DNA of 64,000 bases from Thysanoteuthis rhombus (Eukaryota; Mollusca; Cephalopoda; Oegopsida; Thysanoteuthidae), in NCBI GenBank assembly GCA_963457665.1, contig OY735216.1, positions 38,316,044 to 38,380,043 of the forward strand, in the 5' to 3' direction. The notes beneath the pieces were generated by a model. The model saw only the letters and a list, made by a program, of their open reading frames with translations, was not told where the DNA came from and ran no database searches. The translations under genes were made by a program, and so were the position numbers. Below, one piece after another: positions 1 through 12,600 of the stretch; position 1 is the first letter of the stretch, and every line of letters begins with the position of its first letter.

Positions 1-135
1 CTAATTGTTATAATTCGGAAGGTGTTATACTTCGCTTAGGATTAAAACACTTTCAGAAGAATTTTCTATTTCTCATTTGGATCTGTTGAATGAACATTAT
101 TTTTGATATTTCTAATTATTCAATAATATAATAAA

Positions 136-574
136 CATGTCTGGTTAATCACTCAATGGAAATCATCATGTGACCAATGACTTTTAGCAGCAGGCCATGA
201 GGAGAGATCGATAAAAGTTTTGAAAAGTGATGATCAATGAATAATTTATTTCTCTTATCTTTTGTTGGGCAGTGATCACTAAAAAGTCTGAATACTGGAA
301 AAACAAGCATGAATGTGGCCGGAAACAATTTAGCCTGAAGTTACATTGCAAATTGAACCCACACTTAAAACCTATTGGGGAGTTTTGAAAAACAAAAATG
401 TGTTTTATTAACATAATAAGGATTATATGTTTAAATTTTCAGCCCTCTAGTTTCATTGATACAGTCTGTACACATGATACATCCATATATAGCCAGCAAG
501 CCAGCCAGCCAGCCAGCCCAACTTGAAAACTGAAAAAACCTGTGTTGATAGTTTTGGTTGATGGTTTCTAATTT
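136..574 (+). repeat. Dispersed repeat family A, copy 1
   Basis: This stretch shares a diverged but clearly collinear match with 32956-33238 (same strand) and 46755-46947 (opposite strand). Shared landmarks are 'taatcactcaatgg', 'catgtgaccaatg', 'gatcaatg', 'ttatttctct', 'ccttttg/tcttttg' followed by 'gggcagtgatcact', and near the right end 'tagttttggttg' followed by 'gtttctaatt'. This copy carries about 130 bp (roughly 325-465) that copy 2 lacks. No coding potential or known family was recognised. It is probably a non-autonomous interspersed element, but its termini and class are unknown. Confidence 0.6.
491..520. repeat. (AGCC)n microsatellite
   Basis: A short tetranucleotide tract of AGCC/CCAG units lies inside repeat family A copy 1. 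The same place in copy 2 (near 33140-33180) has catac and tagc/gagc-type units instead, so a simple repeat seems to be a regular part of this element. Confidence 0.7.
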
Positions 575-2375
575 GTGCGTGTACACTATGTATTTATGAA
601 GACACATCTAACTATGTATACACATACAGACATAGGTAGCTGCTTCAATGTAGCGTCAGTCTTCCTATTGAGCTAAACAATTTGGTGAAAACGTTCCCAG
701 GCATAAGTGAATAGATACCATTATTTTACTCATTTCTGACATTCACTAGATATACTTACTAGGAATTATTCAACAAAGGAAAGAGATTGTACACCTGAAG
801 AACACAGAGATTAGCTGAAATGTGGTATAAACATCATCAATAGTCTAAATAACTCTTGGGACAATCATTTAATTTGTTATAAACCATACGATCACTTTAC
901 TATGCCTCTTGGTCTAGGAACACAGGAATTGCCAGGTTTCAAAAGAGAACAAATTGTTGCTCAGTCCTAACATGGAATGAGTCAGTGTCAAATAGCAGCA
1001 AAAGTGGGAATTCTACTTTTGACTGAACGATCATACAATTCACCAATGAAGGAAAGGAAAACATTATATGAGTTATCATAATAAAGAAGCCACAAGAAAG
1101 CCACTCCTTAAGTCAATCAGCCTTTAGCAAAAAAAAGCAGTTGGCAATTGAGAAGGTGGACAAACACTTGAATTTTTCCAAACACTGTCATCTTTTTAGA
1201 TGAGTTTTTATTTTCAATAAAACCTGGTCAGACATCCGACAAGAGAAGATGATAAATTCGATGCCTGAAAAAGTAAAAATTCAAAAATCAGCAGATGGAA
1301 AACAAATATGAAACTTAATAATAGTTGCTGTTACACCCTCAAAGGACTCTTTTGCCAACTCTATTTCAAGTTCCTAATTTATGCTATATACATAAAATTG
1401 AGCTAATTAACTAATTTGCCAATTGGAATCCTCAGGAAATAAGTAGGATATATACTTTGATTACTTTAGATAAATTACAATCATTGTATTATTCTATTCA
1501 TTTCCTATTTTATGTCAGTTTGTAAGTATAATGGGATAATTTCAGTGATCATATCAAAGCAGAAAATTTCAACATGTTACTTAATTGAAATAATCATTAT
1601 CTCAAGCATCTTTTGTCAGGTATTGAATTCTCTAATAAGCGAAGTAGAATACCTATTGTTTGAACTTAGCTCAGTCAAGGCGTTCATATAATGAATTCTA
1701 CTAAATGAAAATGAATTAGATGAGTGAAAAAGTTGTTTGCTCATAAGTAATACCTTTCATCAACTTAACTAACAAGTTTTCAAATAGGTTAATAAATACG
1801 ACTGAACATGAAGAGACTGGTTAATTGATAGTTAAGAAGTAGACTTTACCACTTTAGTGATTGTAACTGGAAGAGATATCAGGCCTCTCATAAATCCAAC
1901 TCAAATCCTTTTGATTTTATCTTGACTCACAAATTAGAGTTGAATTTATATATAGGTCAGGGGCGGATAAAGCCTGTTGAGCTGGCCATCTTCCAAAATT
2001 TGAAATTTAAAAATGCTACAGAACTATCATTTTGAGCTCCTTCAACTCAAAAACTTCCCAGTTTTGCTTTTTTGTTCAAATATTTACTAATTGAAAGAGT
2101 CATTCTAGACACGATTTGTATGTAACATTGATCAAGTCTTTCAAGTATTCATTATAGTTACGGTTCTTTCAATGAAGTTTAGATTTAATCTTGAGTTTTA
2201 TTACACTTTTGACCACCATTTCTTTTAATAGATGAGAAAAAAGCTTTTAATCTCTCCCAAGTCAATAAACTTTCAACACCCATTATTGATGTTTTACCAG
2301 TAAAATTTCAAAGCATCGAATCAAAACAATCCAATCTTATATCATTACTCTACTTTTCTAGTTCAAACTGAAAGT
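575..2375. other. AT-rich DNA, no gene seen
   Basis: No open frame of note, RNA gene or recognisable transposon protein was seen. A 'caggggcgga' motif near 1958 resembles the ends of some hAT elements, but no partner end was found. Confidence 0.5.
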
Positions 2376-2790
2376 CTAGCACCAAGGTTGCTATTTGGGC
2401 CAATTTGATCAATTTGGCCTTCCTGAAAAACATTGGTCTTTGACAATATTTCGTTTTAGGCATCTTTTGATTTACTTTGAACATTTTATTTCAAAAAAAT
2501 AGAGAACAAGATTTTCACAATTAATTATTTGTACTTTTGATCCAGGAAATTTGTAATTTTTCAAAAAGTTATGAAGTGGATTCTATTCATAATGTGATTG
2601 TAATACTAAGCTGGATTCTTAATTTCTGCAGATCACTCGGAACAAAAACGTTGGCTTTATTGCAGAAGGATTTTTAATAAATTATCATTTTTGGTGTGTA
2701 CAGTAGTATCGCAATATTTTACAAAAGATTTTGGCATTTGGCCATTTTACGTGTTTTGGGCCAAGAACATCAACTACAATCTGGCAACCC
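2376..2790. mobile_element. Possible degraded MITE
   Basis: The left side reads 'aaggttgctatttggg' followed by 'ttggcc'. The complement of the right side reads 'agggttgccagattg' followed by 'ttggccc'. The two sides are loosely inverted relative to each other, as in some hAT-like MITEs with 'agggttgcca' ends. The match is weak and no target-site duplication was confirmed. Confidence 0.25.
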
Positions 2791-3701
2791 TAGAGAAACA
2801 CTTGGTCCCGTAACATAACATTAAAAAATCCACAATAAATCTATAGAAAATTGCTAGAATTCAAAAAACAGAAAACAATACAGATATTTTGATTAGTTGC
2901 ATACACATAAAAAAATCATTCATATAGTTACTTTCTAGCATACATTGAATTTATAGGTACCTTTTGCACTCTGAAATTAAATCAGTTAAAATTATATTTG
3001 AAACCTCTTCCAGAGATATAGAAATTGACCTGAATCAGGAAAAAATAAAATAATGTGATAAAACCTAAATATTTTTTTGTTTTAATAATTGCAGCTGCTT
3101 TTTTAATTGAGACATAAGAGTGTGCAAATCCCCCCCCGACTTTTTTATAAAGACTTTTTTGCAAAAAACTTATTTTATCTATAAATGTCTCAAAATATTT
3201 TTGGAAATATCCATTCGCCCTGAATACTTATGAAATGCTATTATCACATAAAAGTGTTTTATTATTTGAGAAATGTAAAGTTTTACAAAACTTGATATTC
3301 CCGAATTTTTATCATAATTTTTCAGTCCAGCCTCTTAAAAAAAGAGAATATTTTTTTTGCAAGGAGTTTTTTGTGCTTCCAATCCATAAAACCTTTGTTG
3401 GTAAGAAAATTTTTTTAGGATATAACAAGGCATGGGCTTATTTATAATGTGACTATAATGCTAATCAGGACCCATACTTTCTGCTATTTGTACAGAAGTA
3501 CAGCTTCAGAGTATTTGCTTTCTTCCCTTGTGAAGGTTGCAAATGTTTGTTTTTTCTGCAAATTATCTTTTGTGCTTTCATTATGGTTTTAGGAGGGACC
3601 TACATGGACCTGCCCCTAAAACCTTAATGATAGCACAAAATTCTTGTAAAATTCTCATTTCTAAAACGTCATTCAAAAAAGCAAGATCATTTTGAAAAAA
3701 T
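2791..3701. other. AT-rich DNA, no gene seen
   Basis: Low-complexity AT-rich sequence with T-runs, A-runs and a C8 run at 3130-3137. The short frames here look like chance. Confidence 0.5.
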
Positions 3702-4880
3702 TTAAAACAATGTTCTGAAGAGCACCCATTTTTTCATTACAACGATGCCACAAAAGTTCACAATGAAATTCATTGAATGGTTCCAGAGATATTGTGAATA
3801 CAGAAATGTATGAAGAAAAAAAATGGAAGGAAATGGAAAAAAATATCTCTGGATCAAAAACAAATTCCTCGATCTGCCCCCAAATTTTAATGACCTCTTT
3901 CTCACAACGTGGTTCATACTACAACAAAATCTCATTGAAATTCATTGAGAACTTTTTATGAGGTCGTGCGGAGAGACAAGTGAGTACAGACATATGGAAA
4001 AATCACTTCCAGGATCAGCTCCAAAATTTGATCATCCCTTCCTTGCAATAATCCTTACCTTCCGTAAAAATTTGATTAAAATTCATGAAGAACTTCCTGA
4101 GACATTGTATGGACTGACAAGAGCAAATACTGAAATGAAGGAAGGAAAAAACGTCAAAATATTTCTCTATCAAAAATGAATTCCTGGATCAACCCCCTTC
4201 AAAAAATCTTTCTTACCACGTACCTTACACTTCTACAAATGCCATTGAAATTCATTGAAGACATTTGAAGATATCGTCTTGAAAGACAGGAATGAGTACA
4301 GATATTCATGGAAAAAAAAACCCCAAATATTTTTCTATCAAAAATGAATCCCAGGATCTACCACAAAATTTAGTTACTTCTTTCTCATCTTGTGGCCCAC
4401 CTTTCCACAAAATGTTATTAAAATCAATTCAGACGATTTGGACAGACAGGAGCATATAAAGAAATGTATTAAAAAACAAATGCAAAAATATCTCCCAATC
4501 AATAACAAATTCTTGGATCTGCCCCTAAGTTTAATCATTTTTTTCAAATCTTGTGGCTCATCCTCCCACAAAATTTCATAGAAATTCGAAATTCATGGGG
4601 AACTTTTGGAGATACCATGTCAACGAACATAAGTGAATTCAGAAATGTATAAAACATTTAAATGGAAAATTTCTCAATCAGAAACAAATTCCCAGATCTG
4701 CCTCAAATTCAATCAGTGGCTTATCTTCCTCCTAAATTACATTGAAATCCATAGAGAAATTTCAGATATATCTTGTAGACAAACAGGTGCGAATATGAGA
4801 AAAAAAAAAACAAAATGCAAAAATATTCATGACAGTATTTTGATCTTATCTGTGAAATACATGAAAAACATTTTTCAAAT
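3702..4880 (-). repeat. Six-unit degenerate tandem repeat (~165 bp)
   Basis: A recurring module of 'atcaaaaacaaattcctgga' type, then 'tctgcccc', 'aaatttaat', 'tcacaaaat', 'attgaaattcattg' and 'gagata', recurs at about 3857, 4010, 4168, 4338, 4500 and 4678, giving a period of 153-178 bp. The same module occurs in reverse orientation at 20737-20915 and 50027-50425, where it sits beside 'acctctgcctacaaagatgg'. The small open frames in both strands of this block are products of the repeat and not genes. The strand is given relative to the 20.7 and 50.0 kb copies. Confidence 0.75.
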
Positions 4881-5290
4881 TGGAAACATATTTTTCTATT
4901 TCCTTGTAATCTTAGCAAAGATTTGAGCTGGATTACAAATCAGCTTCCACTGCAAGTTGACTTTAGGATCTTGGATTAGCAGATGATTGATAAGATAGTT
5001 TTAAACTTTCATCACCTCCCTACAAAATATCAGGATTCATTTTTATAGGCTATGAGATAAATTCAAAATTCTAATAGTTTCAGAGACGTTTTGAGACCAT
5101 ATGGGACCATTTGGGATGAATATATCAGTGATTTGTTCAAATAGAGAATTAGTACATGCTAGCTGGGGTACCTTTGAATATCACAACATAGGAAAGCAAA
5201 TTGCATATTGCAGGGATTTTATAAGATAAATTAAGGAGGCACGAGCTGGCAAACTAAATTGGTGAAAAAGAACTCCCTTGGATTTGAAAA
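4881..5290. other. Spacer between tandem blocks
   Basis: AT-rich sequence between two tandem-repeat blocks. No gene, RNA or transposon protein was recognised. Confidence 0.5.
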
Positions 5291-5665
5291 CTGAAAAATT
5301 GACCTAACCCTAAATTAATCTTAAAGAGGTCACCAGAGGTCAGGATCACCTATCCTATGAGCACCCTGGGTTCAAATAATCATTATATACGAATTTGGTG
5401 TAGCCATCTCCCCTAGGTGTGAAATTGCTGAAATCGGCCTGACCCTAATTTGACTTTTAATGGTCATCTAAGATTAACACCATCTATCATATTCATCCTG
5501 GGTTGTTACCCTTGTACAGAAATGTGCAGCCCTCACAGGGCAGTTGTCTCCCAAAGTTTTGAAAATGCCTGAATTGACCTGACCCTAATATGACTTTCAG
5601 AGATCAGCACCACCTATCCTTTGTTCATCTGGGGTCAACTGACCTTTAAACGGAAATTTGCAGCC
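5291..5665 (+). repeat. Three-unit degenerate tandem repeat (~138 bp)
   Basis: The phrase 'gacctgaccctaattgact' recurs in diverged form at 5301, 5436 and 5576. Each is followed by a 'gtca' plus 'cacc(a)tctatc' stretch, then 'catcctgggtt' and 'tgcagccc' or its variant. The period is about 135-140 bp. It is unrelated in sequence to the block at 3.7-4.9 kb. Confidence 0.7.
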
Positions 5666-6179
5666 CATTTGCCATTCTCACGCGTTGCACTGCATTACAA
5701 CAAATATAAGCCACCAAATCTTTGGTTCAATTCATCAATCTCACTTCAAAAGTTAATTTCTTTTTAAATTTCAAACTAATGTCGTTTTTTAATCCTTTTA
5801 AATTAAGGCTTGTTTTGGATGTTTTGAAAAGCTGTCTGTCTACAATATAGATTTTGGAAGTGAGATACTGTCATTTTTCATAGGTGAAAAGTACATCAAT
5901 TATTAACTCTTTACTTGAAATGCACTTTTATAGTATTTTCTGGATGATTGCTCTGTTTAAAGAAAAGGAGACTTAGGCTAAATGAATGAATGAATAAATA
6001 AGTGAATATCAAAAAAAACCAAACAAGTCAAGATTTTTTGAGTTGGATATTGTGTTTAAAACATAAACAAAGAGAAAAAAAACAAAACAACTTGTTGCTG
6101 GTAATTGCCGCTTGATAAGCTTTTTTAAAATGTAATTTCCGCTTAAACCAAACTGATTTTAACGTCGATTTTAGAAAGG
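5666..6179. other. Sequence upstream of the putative promoter
   Basis: AT-rich, with a short (ATGA)n/(ATAA)n tract at about 5981-6001. It leads into the CpG-containing exon-like stretch that follows. No gene was seen. Confidence 0.5.
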
Positions 6180-6600
6180 AAAAAAAGTTGAATGCAAAAG
6201 AAAAAAAAGAAGAAAAGTGAAGTACCCGCCATTGTACAAAACATATATGTATTACTATTAGTAAAGAAAATAATGGAGAGGTTGGAAGTCGTAACAACGA
6301 CTGAAGCACTACTGCAGCAGCAGCAGACTAAATAAAGAAAGACATATAGAGAAATCAATGTAAAAGAGAAAAAGCAAACGTTTTAGCCCCTGTGAATCTA
6401 AATAGAGAGGGTGTAAATAGATAGATGGAAAATAGAGAGAGAAAAATAGCAGCGCTTGGAGTAGAGAGGAGCAGCCGTGCTGGGGCTGCCGCTGTCATGG
6501 TCGTCATCGTCGCTTTGCTTAAGGGAAGAGAGAAGTTCCTATATTTTTGGAAAAAAAGCGACTGACACGGGGAAAAATATATACCACAGAAATAGAACAA
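6150..6600 (+). promoter_or_regulatory. Putative promoter-proximal CpG-containing region
   Basis: This interval is locally richer in G+C and CpG than its surroundings. Examples are the 'taacgtcg' near 6160, the CAG run at 6312-6327, and the stretch 6450-6520 with several 'gccg', 'gtcg' and 'agcg' words. It sits at the left edge of an 8-kb CpG-richer domain and just before a strong splice donor. Together these point to a transcription start on the + strand somewhere here. No clear TATA box or initiator can be singled out, so the exact start is unknown. Confidence 0.4.
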
Positions 6601-6624
6601 ACCACTTGGGACTTATATTTATTG
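6200..6624 (+). other. Putative non-coding first exon (5' UTR)
   Basis: The stretch is purine-rich and CpG-containing, unlike the T-rich sequence downstream, and ends at 'attg|gtaagtt', with the exon ending at 6624 and GT at 6625-6626. This is a close match to the metazoan donor consensus GTAAGT. No long open frame crosses it, so if it is an exon it is untranslated or carries only short upstream frames. The left boundary is a guess. The gene it belongs to cannot be named because no coding exon was recognised downstream in this window. The alternative is unexpressed GC-richer DNA with a chance donor. Confidence 0.4.
6497..6565 (+). CDS. Possible short upstream ORF (22 codons)
   Basis: An ATG at 6497 opens a frame of 22 codons beginning MVVIVALLKGREK and ending at a TGA at 6563-6565, before the donor at 6625. 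Within a 5' UTR it would be an upstream ORF that could dampen translation of the main frame. Nothing shows that it is translated, and a frame this short is expected by chance. It is recorded only because it lies in the putative first exon. Confidence 0.15.
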   Translation: MVVIVALLKGREKFLYFWKKSD

Positions 6625-9600
6625 GTAAGTTAATAATATTTACTTTCCTTATTTTATTTTAACCGATCGCAGTCGTTTCTCCTTTATGTGTATTTACTAC
6701 TATAAACAGCAAGTGGGAGTTCATGTCTCTATATGAAATGAAAATCGGTTTCTTTAACACTCCTGCCACCGACTTGCTTTTAATAAATGTTGTTTTAATA
6801 TGTAAATTGTAATAATCAGTGTTCCCTGCAAGTATTAGAGTATTTACTTATTTTTGATTTGTTAGCTTCGCATACTGTTTGTAAATGAAACGAAAGCAAA
6901 TGATCGAGGTTTAATTTGGAAAAATGCGATTTTGTGAAACGACATGTCGCATTCACTCTAACAGTCATGTGTACTGTAGTGCTGTTCTGTTCAGTTGTAC
7001 GAATCATTATGTTTATTATGGATAAACTTTAATTTATTCAACGGGAATGTTAGTAAATAAAACAAGCTATTTTGTTGATCCTGCTTATTGTTCTAAATGT
7101 TATTGTTTTTGTACATTATTTATTTTTTTATCACATGATTTCGGTGGTGATGACGGTCAGGAGCAAATATCACTCTTATTTGATATATTTTCTTTTTTTT
7201 TTTTTTAAAGAGCTTTCCTACAAGGAAATAAATTCGACGAGATAGAAACCAGGTTTTCCTTATGAAACCTATGCTACTTTGAGATTATTTTAAGATGTTA
7301 TAAAAAATAATGTTAAAATGAAATATGAACATAACAGCTGAGTATATTCATCATGTCATACTAGATTTTTTTTTAAACCTGGAAAAAAATATCGTTATGC
7401 TTTAAATTTATATGCATTCAAATACGATCAATAAAAATCTTATCTGGATTTGAAATCAATATTCATTCATCATTGATTGGTGATACTTATAAAAAAAAAT
7501 GAAATAAATGTCCCCACTCCAGAGCAGGTTCTCTACATACTACTGACTTTCTCTTTGAAAAAAAGTCAATTTAAAGACAATGCACTTTGAATTTGATAAT
7601 CATTATGAACCTTGCTGCTTTGTTTATCTAAAACATTTTTGTCGCAGGTTTATAAAATGCTGTCTGCTTCTTAGCGCTCATTAAAAAAGGTATTTGCGAT
7701 CATCGGAAGTGGGAGAGCTTCCGCATTAAACTGAGGACCTACTAACAACACGCACTTGTCGCCTTTTCCCTAAGAAAAAAAAACACCTATAAACCTGAAA
7801 TAGGATTTTTCAATCTTTATATTAACCTAATCTGCAATATAATAAACTATAACAATGTTTTAATAACATTTATGTTGCATAACTTGTTCTCATCACCGCA
7901 AAGAAATCGGGGATACGATGAATGGTGAATTGTATCGACAGACGAATGAATGAATGGAATCCCATTATTGGTAATATAGTCAACTGATTATTTCCATATC
8001 ATTCATGTTAGGGAAAAATATTGAAATGTTTTAATTCGGAAAATTGTGAAATTTTGTTCATCCTTCACTTTCCATAATCTTTTATTTTTGTGTACTTGCT
8101 CGTCTTGTAGAGACGTTAGTTCTGATGTCGGCTAAGGTTCGATCCAAGGTTTTATGGCTTATTTTCAATTTATTTTGATGAAGAAGCCCCCGTTCACCGT
8201 ATCCCTTGAAATGAAATAAGATAAAATAAAATGTAGTACTCGTGAAAGTTGTAATTGGAAAATGAAGCATTTAAAAATGTGGTAGAAAGGAATATCAAAT
8301 CCTGGAAAAAAAGAAAAAAAAAAAAACGACAAACATTGAGACATTCTACACCTCCTCCTTTTAGGTTTTCATTATCTTGTGTAATTTTTAAGCTTTCATG
8401 TTTTTAAAGGAAATTCAATTAGGGTAAAAACAACAACAAAACACTTCGAATGTGACTTGATGACGAATGTCTATTTGTCATCTTCTTAAAAGAGAACATT
8501 AACAACTATCTGCTGGACTTGTCCACATGGCTTAAAATGCATAAAACCAAGATTAGCACGTACAGGGGATTTAGTTTTGCTTTGTTCTGACAAATCGTAC
8601 CTCGTATCTTCTGCTTTCATTTGTAGAAAGTGAATTCGTGTTCGTTTTCATTAACAATACACTGAGGAGTTCGGGCAAATTTTTAGCAGACTTCTAAAAA
8701 GAACAAGATTTCGAAAAAAAAAAATTACATACTAACATAATTATTGACTGGTCGGGGTACTTGATCTAATCAAATTTTAATTCTACATGAATCAAACACC
8801 CGTTTTGATAAGTTTTAACAACTTATGATCAGATTGAAATAAAAACAAAGTGCTATGATTATCATAAGGAAATAATAATCGTTACTTTTCATTCACTGAC
8901 AAGTGTCGCATTAAACTTCATTTAGGGAATCAACCCCTACCTTTGGTGTGGAGGAGTGGCCTTTCGACTAGGGATTTGAATTGGTTGGATGAAAAAGTCG
9001 TTTTGTTTTTGAATATAAATGAAATGATTAATCAAACTGATTTTTTCTTTATTTACTAATTAAGTTTTGTTTTTATTTGAACTCTGTTTTTTTCTATTGC
9101 AAATTGATGCATTGAAAATCCATTTTAAATGTGGATGAAATTTTAGACTCTGAACCGTCGTCTCCCTCGTGGTATCTTTATTTTTCTTTCTGTATTAATT
9201 CCCATGAAATCCAATTTTATTAAGGATTAATTGAAAAATACTTATAACTGCCAACATGTGGTTGATGTTGATCGTTCAAATTGCTACCGCCATTTTTGCT
9301 TATTGTTGAAATAAAAAAAACATTGTAAAACCGTTTTACAATTTGAACTATTTTTTTATGGTGTGATTATTACAAAACTATTTAAACAACGAAAAAATAA
9401 AACCCAGTATATTTGGGTTTGTTACTTGTGCATTCAAGATATCAATTGACTTGTAAATTCAGATTTTTTAAATGGACTTTCACGTTTCCCTTCAAACCGT
9501 TATTCTGGGGAAGATAAACATTTTAGTAAACCCTAGTTTACTCACGCGGCAAATATAACCTACTTCAAATCAGTTTATTTAAGTTATGTATCTCAGTATT

Positions 9601-12600
9601 CCAAACCTTTCTGAAACGTCTAGTGCAAGATTTAACTTTTACATTAAGAATTAACCATAACCTTATTCCATGGTTTGAGTCGTGCAAAAATGTCGGTTTC
9701 ATTCAATTAGAGGCCCCTTTTTACAGGCAATGAAAATATAGGATTTTTCCAATCTACATGTAAGGGTCTAAAACATTAAGGTAGTCTGTAATTTTAACCT
9801 AAAGTAGATTGAATTTTCGTGTGAACAAATTGAGATTTTGCCTTATTTTTTCTCAGGTAATTCAACATTACAATGTCTTGATTTAATAAAAAAGGTTTTT
9901 GGTGGAAAAAATTTAATTACAAGCAATATCACGTAAAGCATTTGAAGTTAAACTGGTTAACATTTGGCCTGTCATATATTTGATTGAGAATAACTTCTTC
10001 TCAATCTTGATACTGCTAGAAAGAATGCTAAATTCTGTTTTTTAAAGGAAAAATCTTCCCTTTGACTTTGAAGCGTTCACACCCGTCATTTTTCAAAACA
10101 CGAGGATGTTGGACCATGTGACCATATTTTGACATAAGCACCCGAGTCGACAGTGCAAGTTCTATTTTCAAGATTTATTTTGATACTTCAACCTAATAAG
10201 TGGAAGGAAAAAAACATGATTAAGTTTTTCAAGGGCTGTCATATGAATAAACTAGAGCCCCCACCCATCAACAACCGGATATCATTTCCTCTTTTCACAC
10301 CTATATCAGGTGTACATAATTACATGTAAGCTCTTCCTTGCCTCCTTCCTAAGAAAGAAGCAGATTTCTTCTCACCTCAATCACATTATACGCACTATTT
10401 TGCTTCTCTCTTTTTTTCTACTTACACATTAAGATATGTCGATTCTTTCTTCATCATAATTTGTTGAATAAATAGTATTCCTTTTAATAAATTCATTTTT
10501 CCAAAAGTGTAAATCGATAGTAAGGTTATTTCCTGTGTGTGTGTTCTTAGATTTGTCGTTAGGAGCACAGACAGACGACTTGTTGCTTTGTGACAATGAC
10601 TGGAAATATATCAGGGGCCTAAACTTTAGTATTTTCAAAAGGAACTAGGAAAAGCAATCGCATGTACATCTTTTCTTTTCAGTCAGTCATACCTGTGGAG
10701 ATTCGTCACTTCAAATGGAGACACATAACGAAAGTTAGTTCAATTGTTGAAAAAATAAAATTATCAACTATTAGATGGACCGGTTAATCTTCAAATTCAC
10801 ACGCCTTTAACTTGGTTGAATTGAAAATCTCGGTTCTATTTTAAATTTCCGACCCCGGTCCAAATAAAATGAAGTGTAACACAAAAAACTCATAAATTGT
10901 CCTTGGGTGGAAAGTTTTCTTTGTATTTAACCAGTACATACGCTTAGAAATTGATTAACATCTTCCATAGTGATGAAATACTGTAAATGTCGTGCATTAG
11001 TTTGTTTTTTAACTTGAATACTAAAACATTTTCATATTGATTTATTTAGTGCCCCCCCCCCCTTCAGGTTTTGTTTTCATGACAAAATCATTTTCAATGA
11101 TGTTTGTTTTTTCTTGGTCATTCATCTTTAATCTGTTTTTTTTTTTACTGTTGCAATAAAACATGATGTTTGCACTTTACAACAACTGACTGTTTTAGGT
11201 TTCACAGCAGCAATTATTATCAACAAAGTCATATTACAACTGATAGTTCCATGACTAAGTTACATGTCAACTATTGTTTCAATTTGTTTCCGATCATCTT
11301 CCCGTTTTCAGGTTTTATATCAAAAGGAAATTTCATTATTATAATGTCACGTGGTGGTGCAACTTCGTTTTTTTTACCTTTAAATTCAAGACAAACTTGA
11401 TTTTTTGTAATTCACAGTTAATATATGTTTGAATCGATTTTATTTATTTAACGCATTTCCTGGCACAACCAGTTTGTAGCCTACCTTGGAAGAAGTCATG
11501 AGAATGTCTTATCTGATCTACTTTTTTTTCCAAGTATATTTTTTCTGATCAAGCTTACTGTTACGTTTATTTTGAGATTTATTGCATTAAACAAATCACT
11601 TTTGTTTAATTACTCGCTTTACTTTTAGCATTTTCTATGTAAGAATGTATATTCAATATATAATTTATCTTTACATTTATGGGTGTTGTTTGTTGTCAGA
11701 CGTTCAGTGAGATGGTATGTGATTGAATTTTTCCTCAATTGATGCCATTTTATGCCTAATAATTTCAAGAAGTAGTGTTTTTAGCCACTTGAAAGAAATA
11801 TGCGATGTAATATCCCAGGTAAATTGCATTATTTTTTTCTATCAACGTCTACTGCTAAGTAGTTCAGTGTCCATATTTTATCTACATTACATGTTCTTGA
11901 AATTTAAGCTATTCATGCACCTGATTTGTACCGAAGTGATTGAAAAAAAAGCTTGAATGAATATTGAATCAAGAGGTTGAATATCTAAAAAATATCGTCA
12001 TATTAGAGTTTTTTTTTTTAGTTACAGGTAGTTGCAATCATTAATGTTGGGATGAAACTAGTTGACACGCCCATCCTTCCCAAAAGTGACAAATATTGAA
12101 CATGTCTCATTTCTCAGATTCGTACTACCCGAGCACCCCATTTCTGTCCCACATCTGTTGATATTGTGGGTATGTCAACCATATTTCCTCCGTTTTGTGT
12201 GGGCATAGTTACACATGTCCTTGAACCTTTGCATTTTGTTTAGTAAATAGTAAACACACGGACACACGTGATTTTTTTTTCTTCGTTTTTGTCATCCAAT
12301 GATTCATTGTTTGAATGCGTCCTTGTTCTGTTAGTTTCATTCATAGCAAATAATTAGGGGTTCATGGGGCGAGGGACCAGAAAAGAAGTTGAAGTTTGAA
12401 ATTTCTTGTTCATTGATAAAGTAACGAAGTACAAAGGTTTCGCAAATATTTTGTCTATGAAGTAATCACTATTTTTGTCAAGGTCAAATTTTCATTCAAT
12501 AATTTCCATAAAACCCAGAAGTACTGTTAGTGTAAAACGTAAGTTAAATAGCAAAAAAAAAAAAAAAAAAAAAAATGCTTTCACCAGTTGTTTTCCTATT

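Noticed and set aside
1957-1990. 'caggggcggataaagcc' as a hAT end
   Set aside because: No matching opposite end or flanking duplication could be found nearby.
3702-4880. Possible CRISPR-like array
   Set aside because: Repeats are long, diverged and without unique spacers, and all other evidence is eukaryotic.
3702-4926. Cluster of eight overlapping short frames on both strands
   Set aside because: They are by-products of the degenerate ~165-bp tandem repeat.
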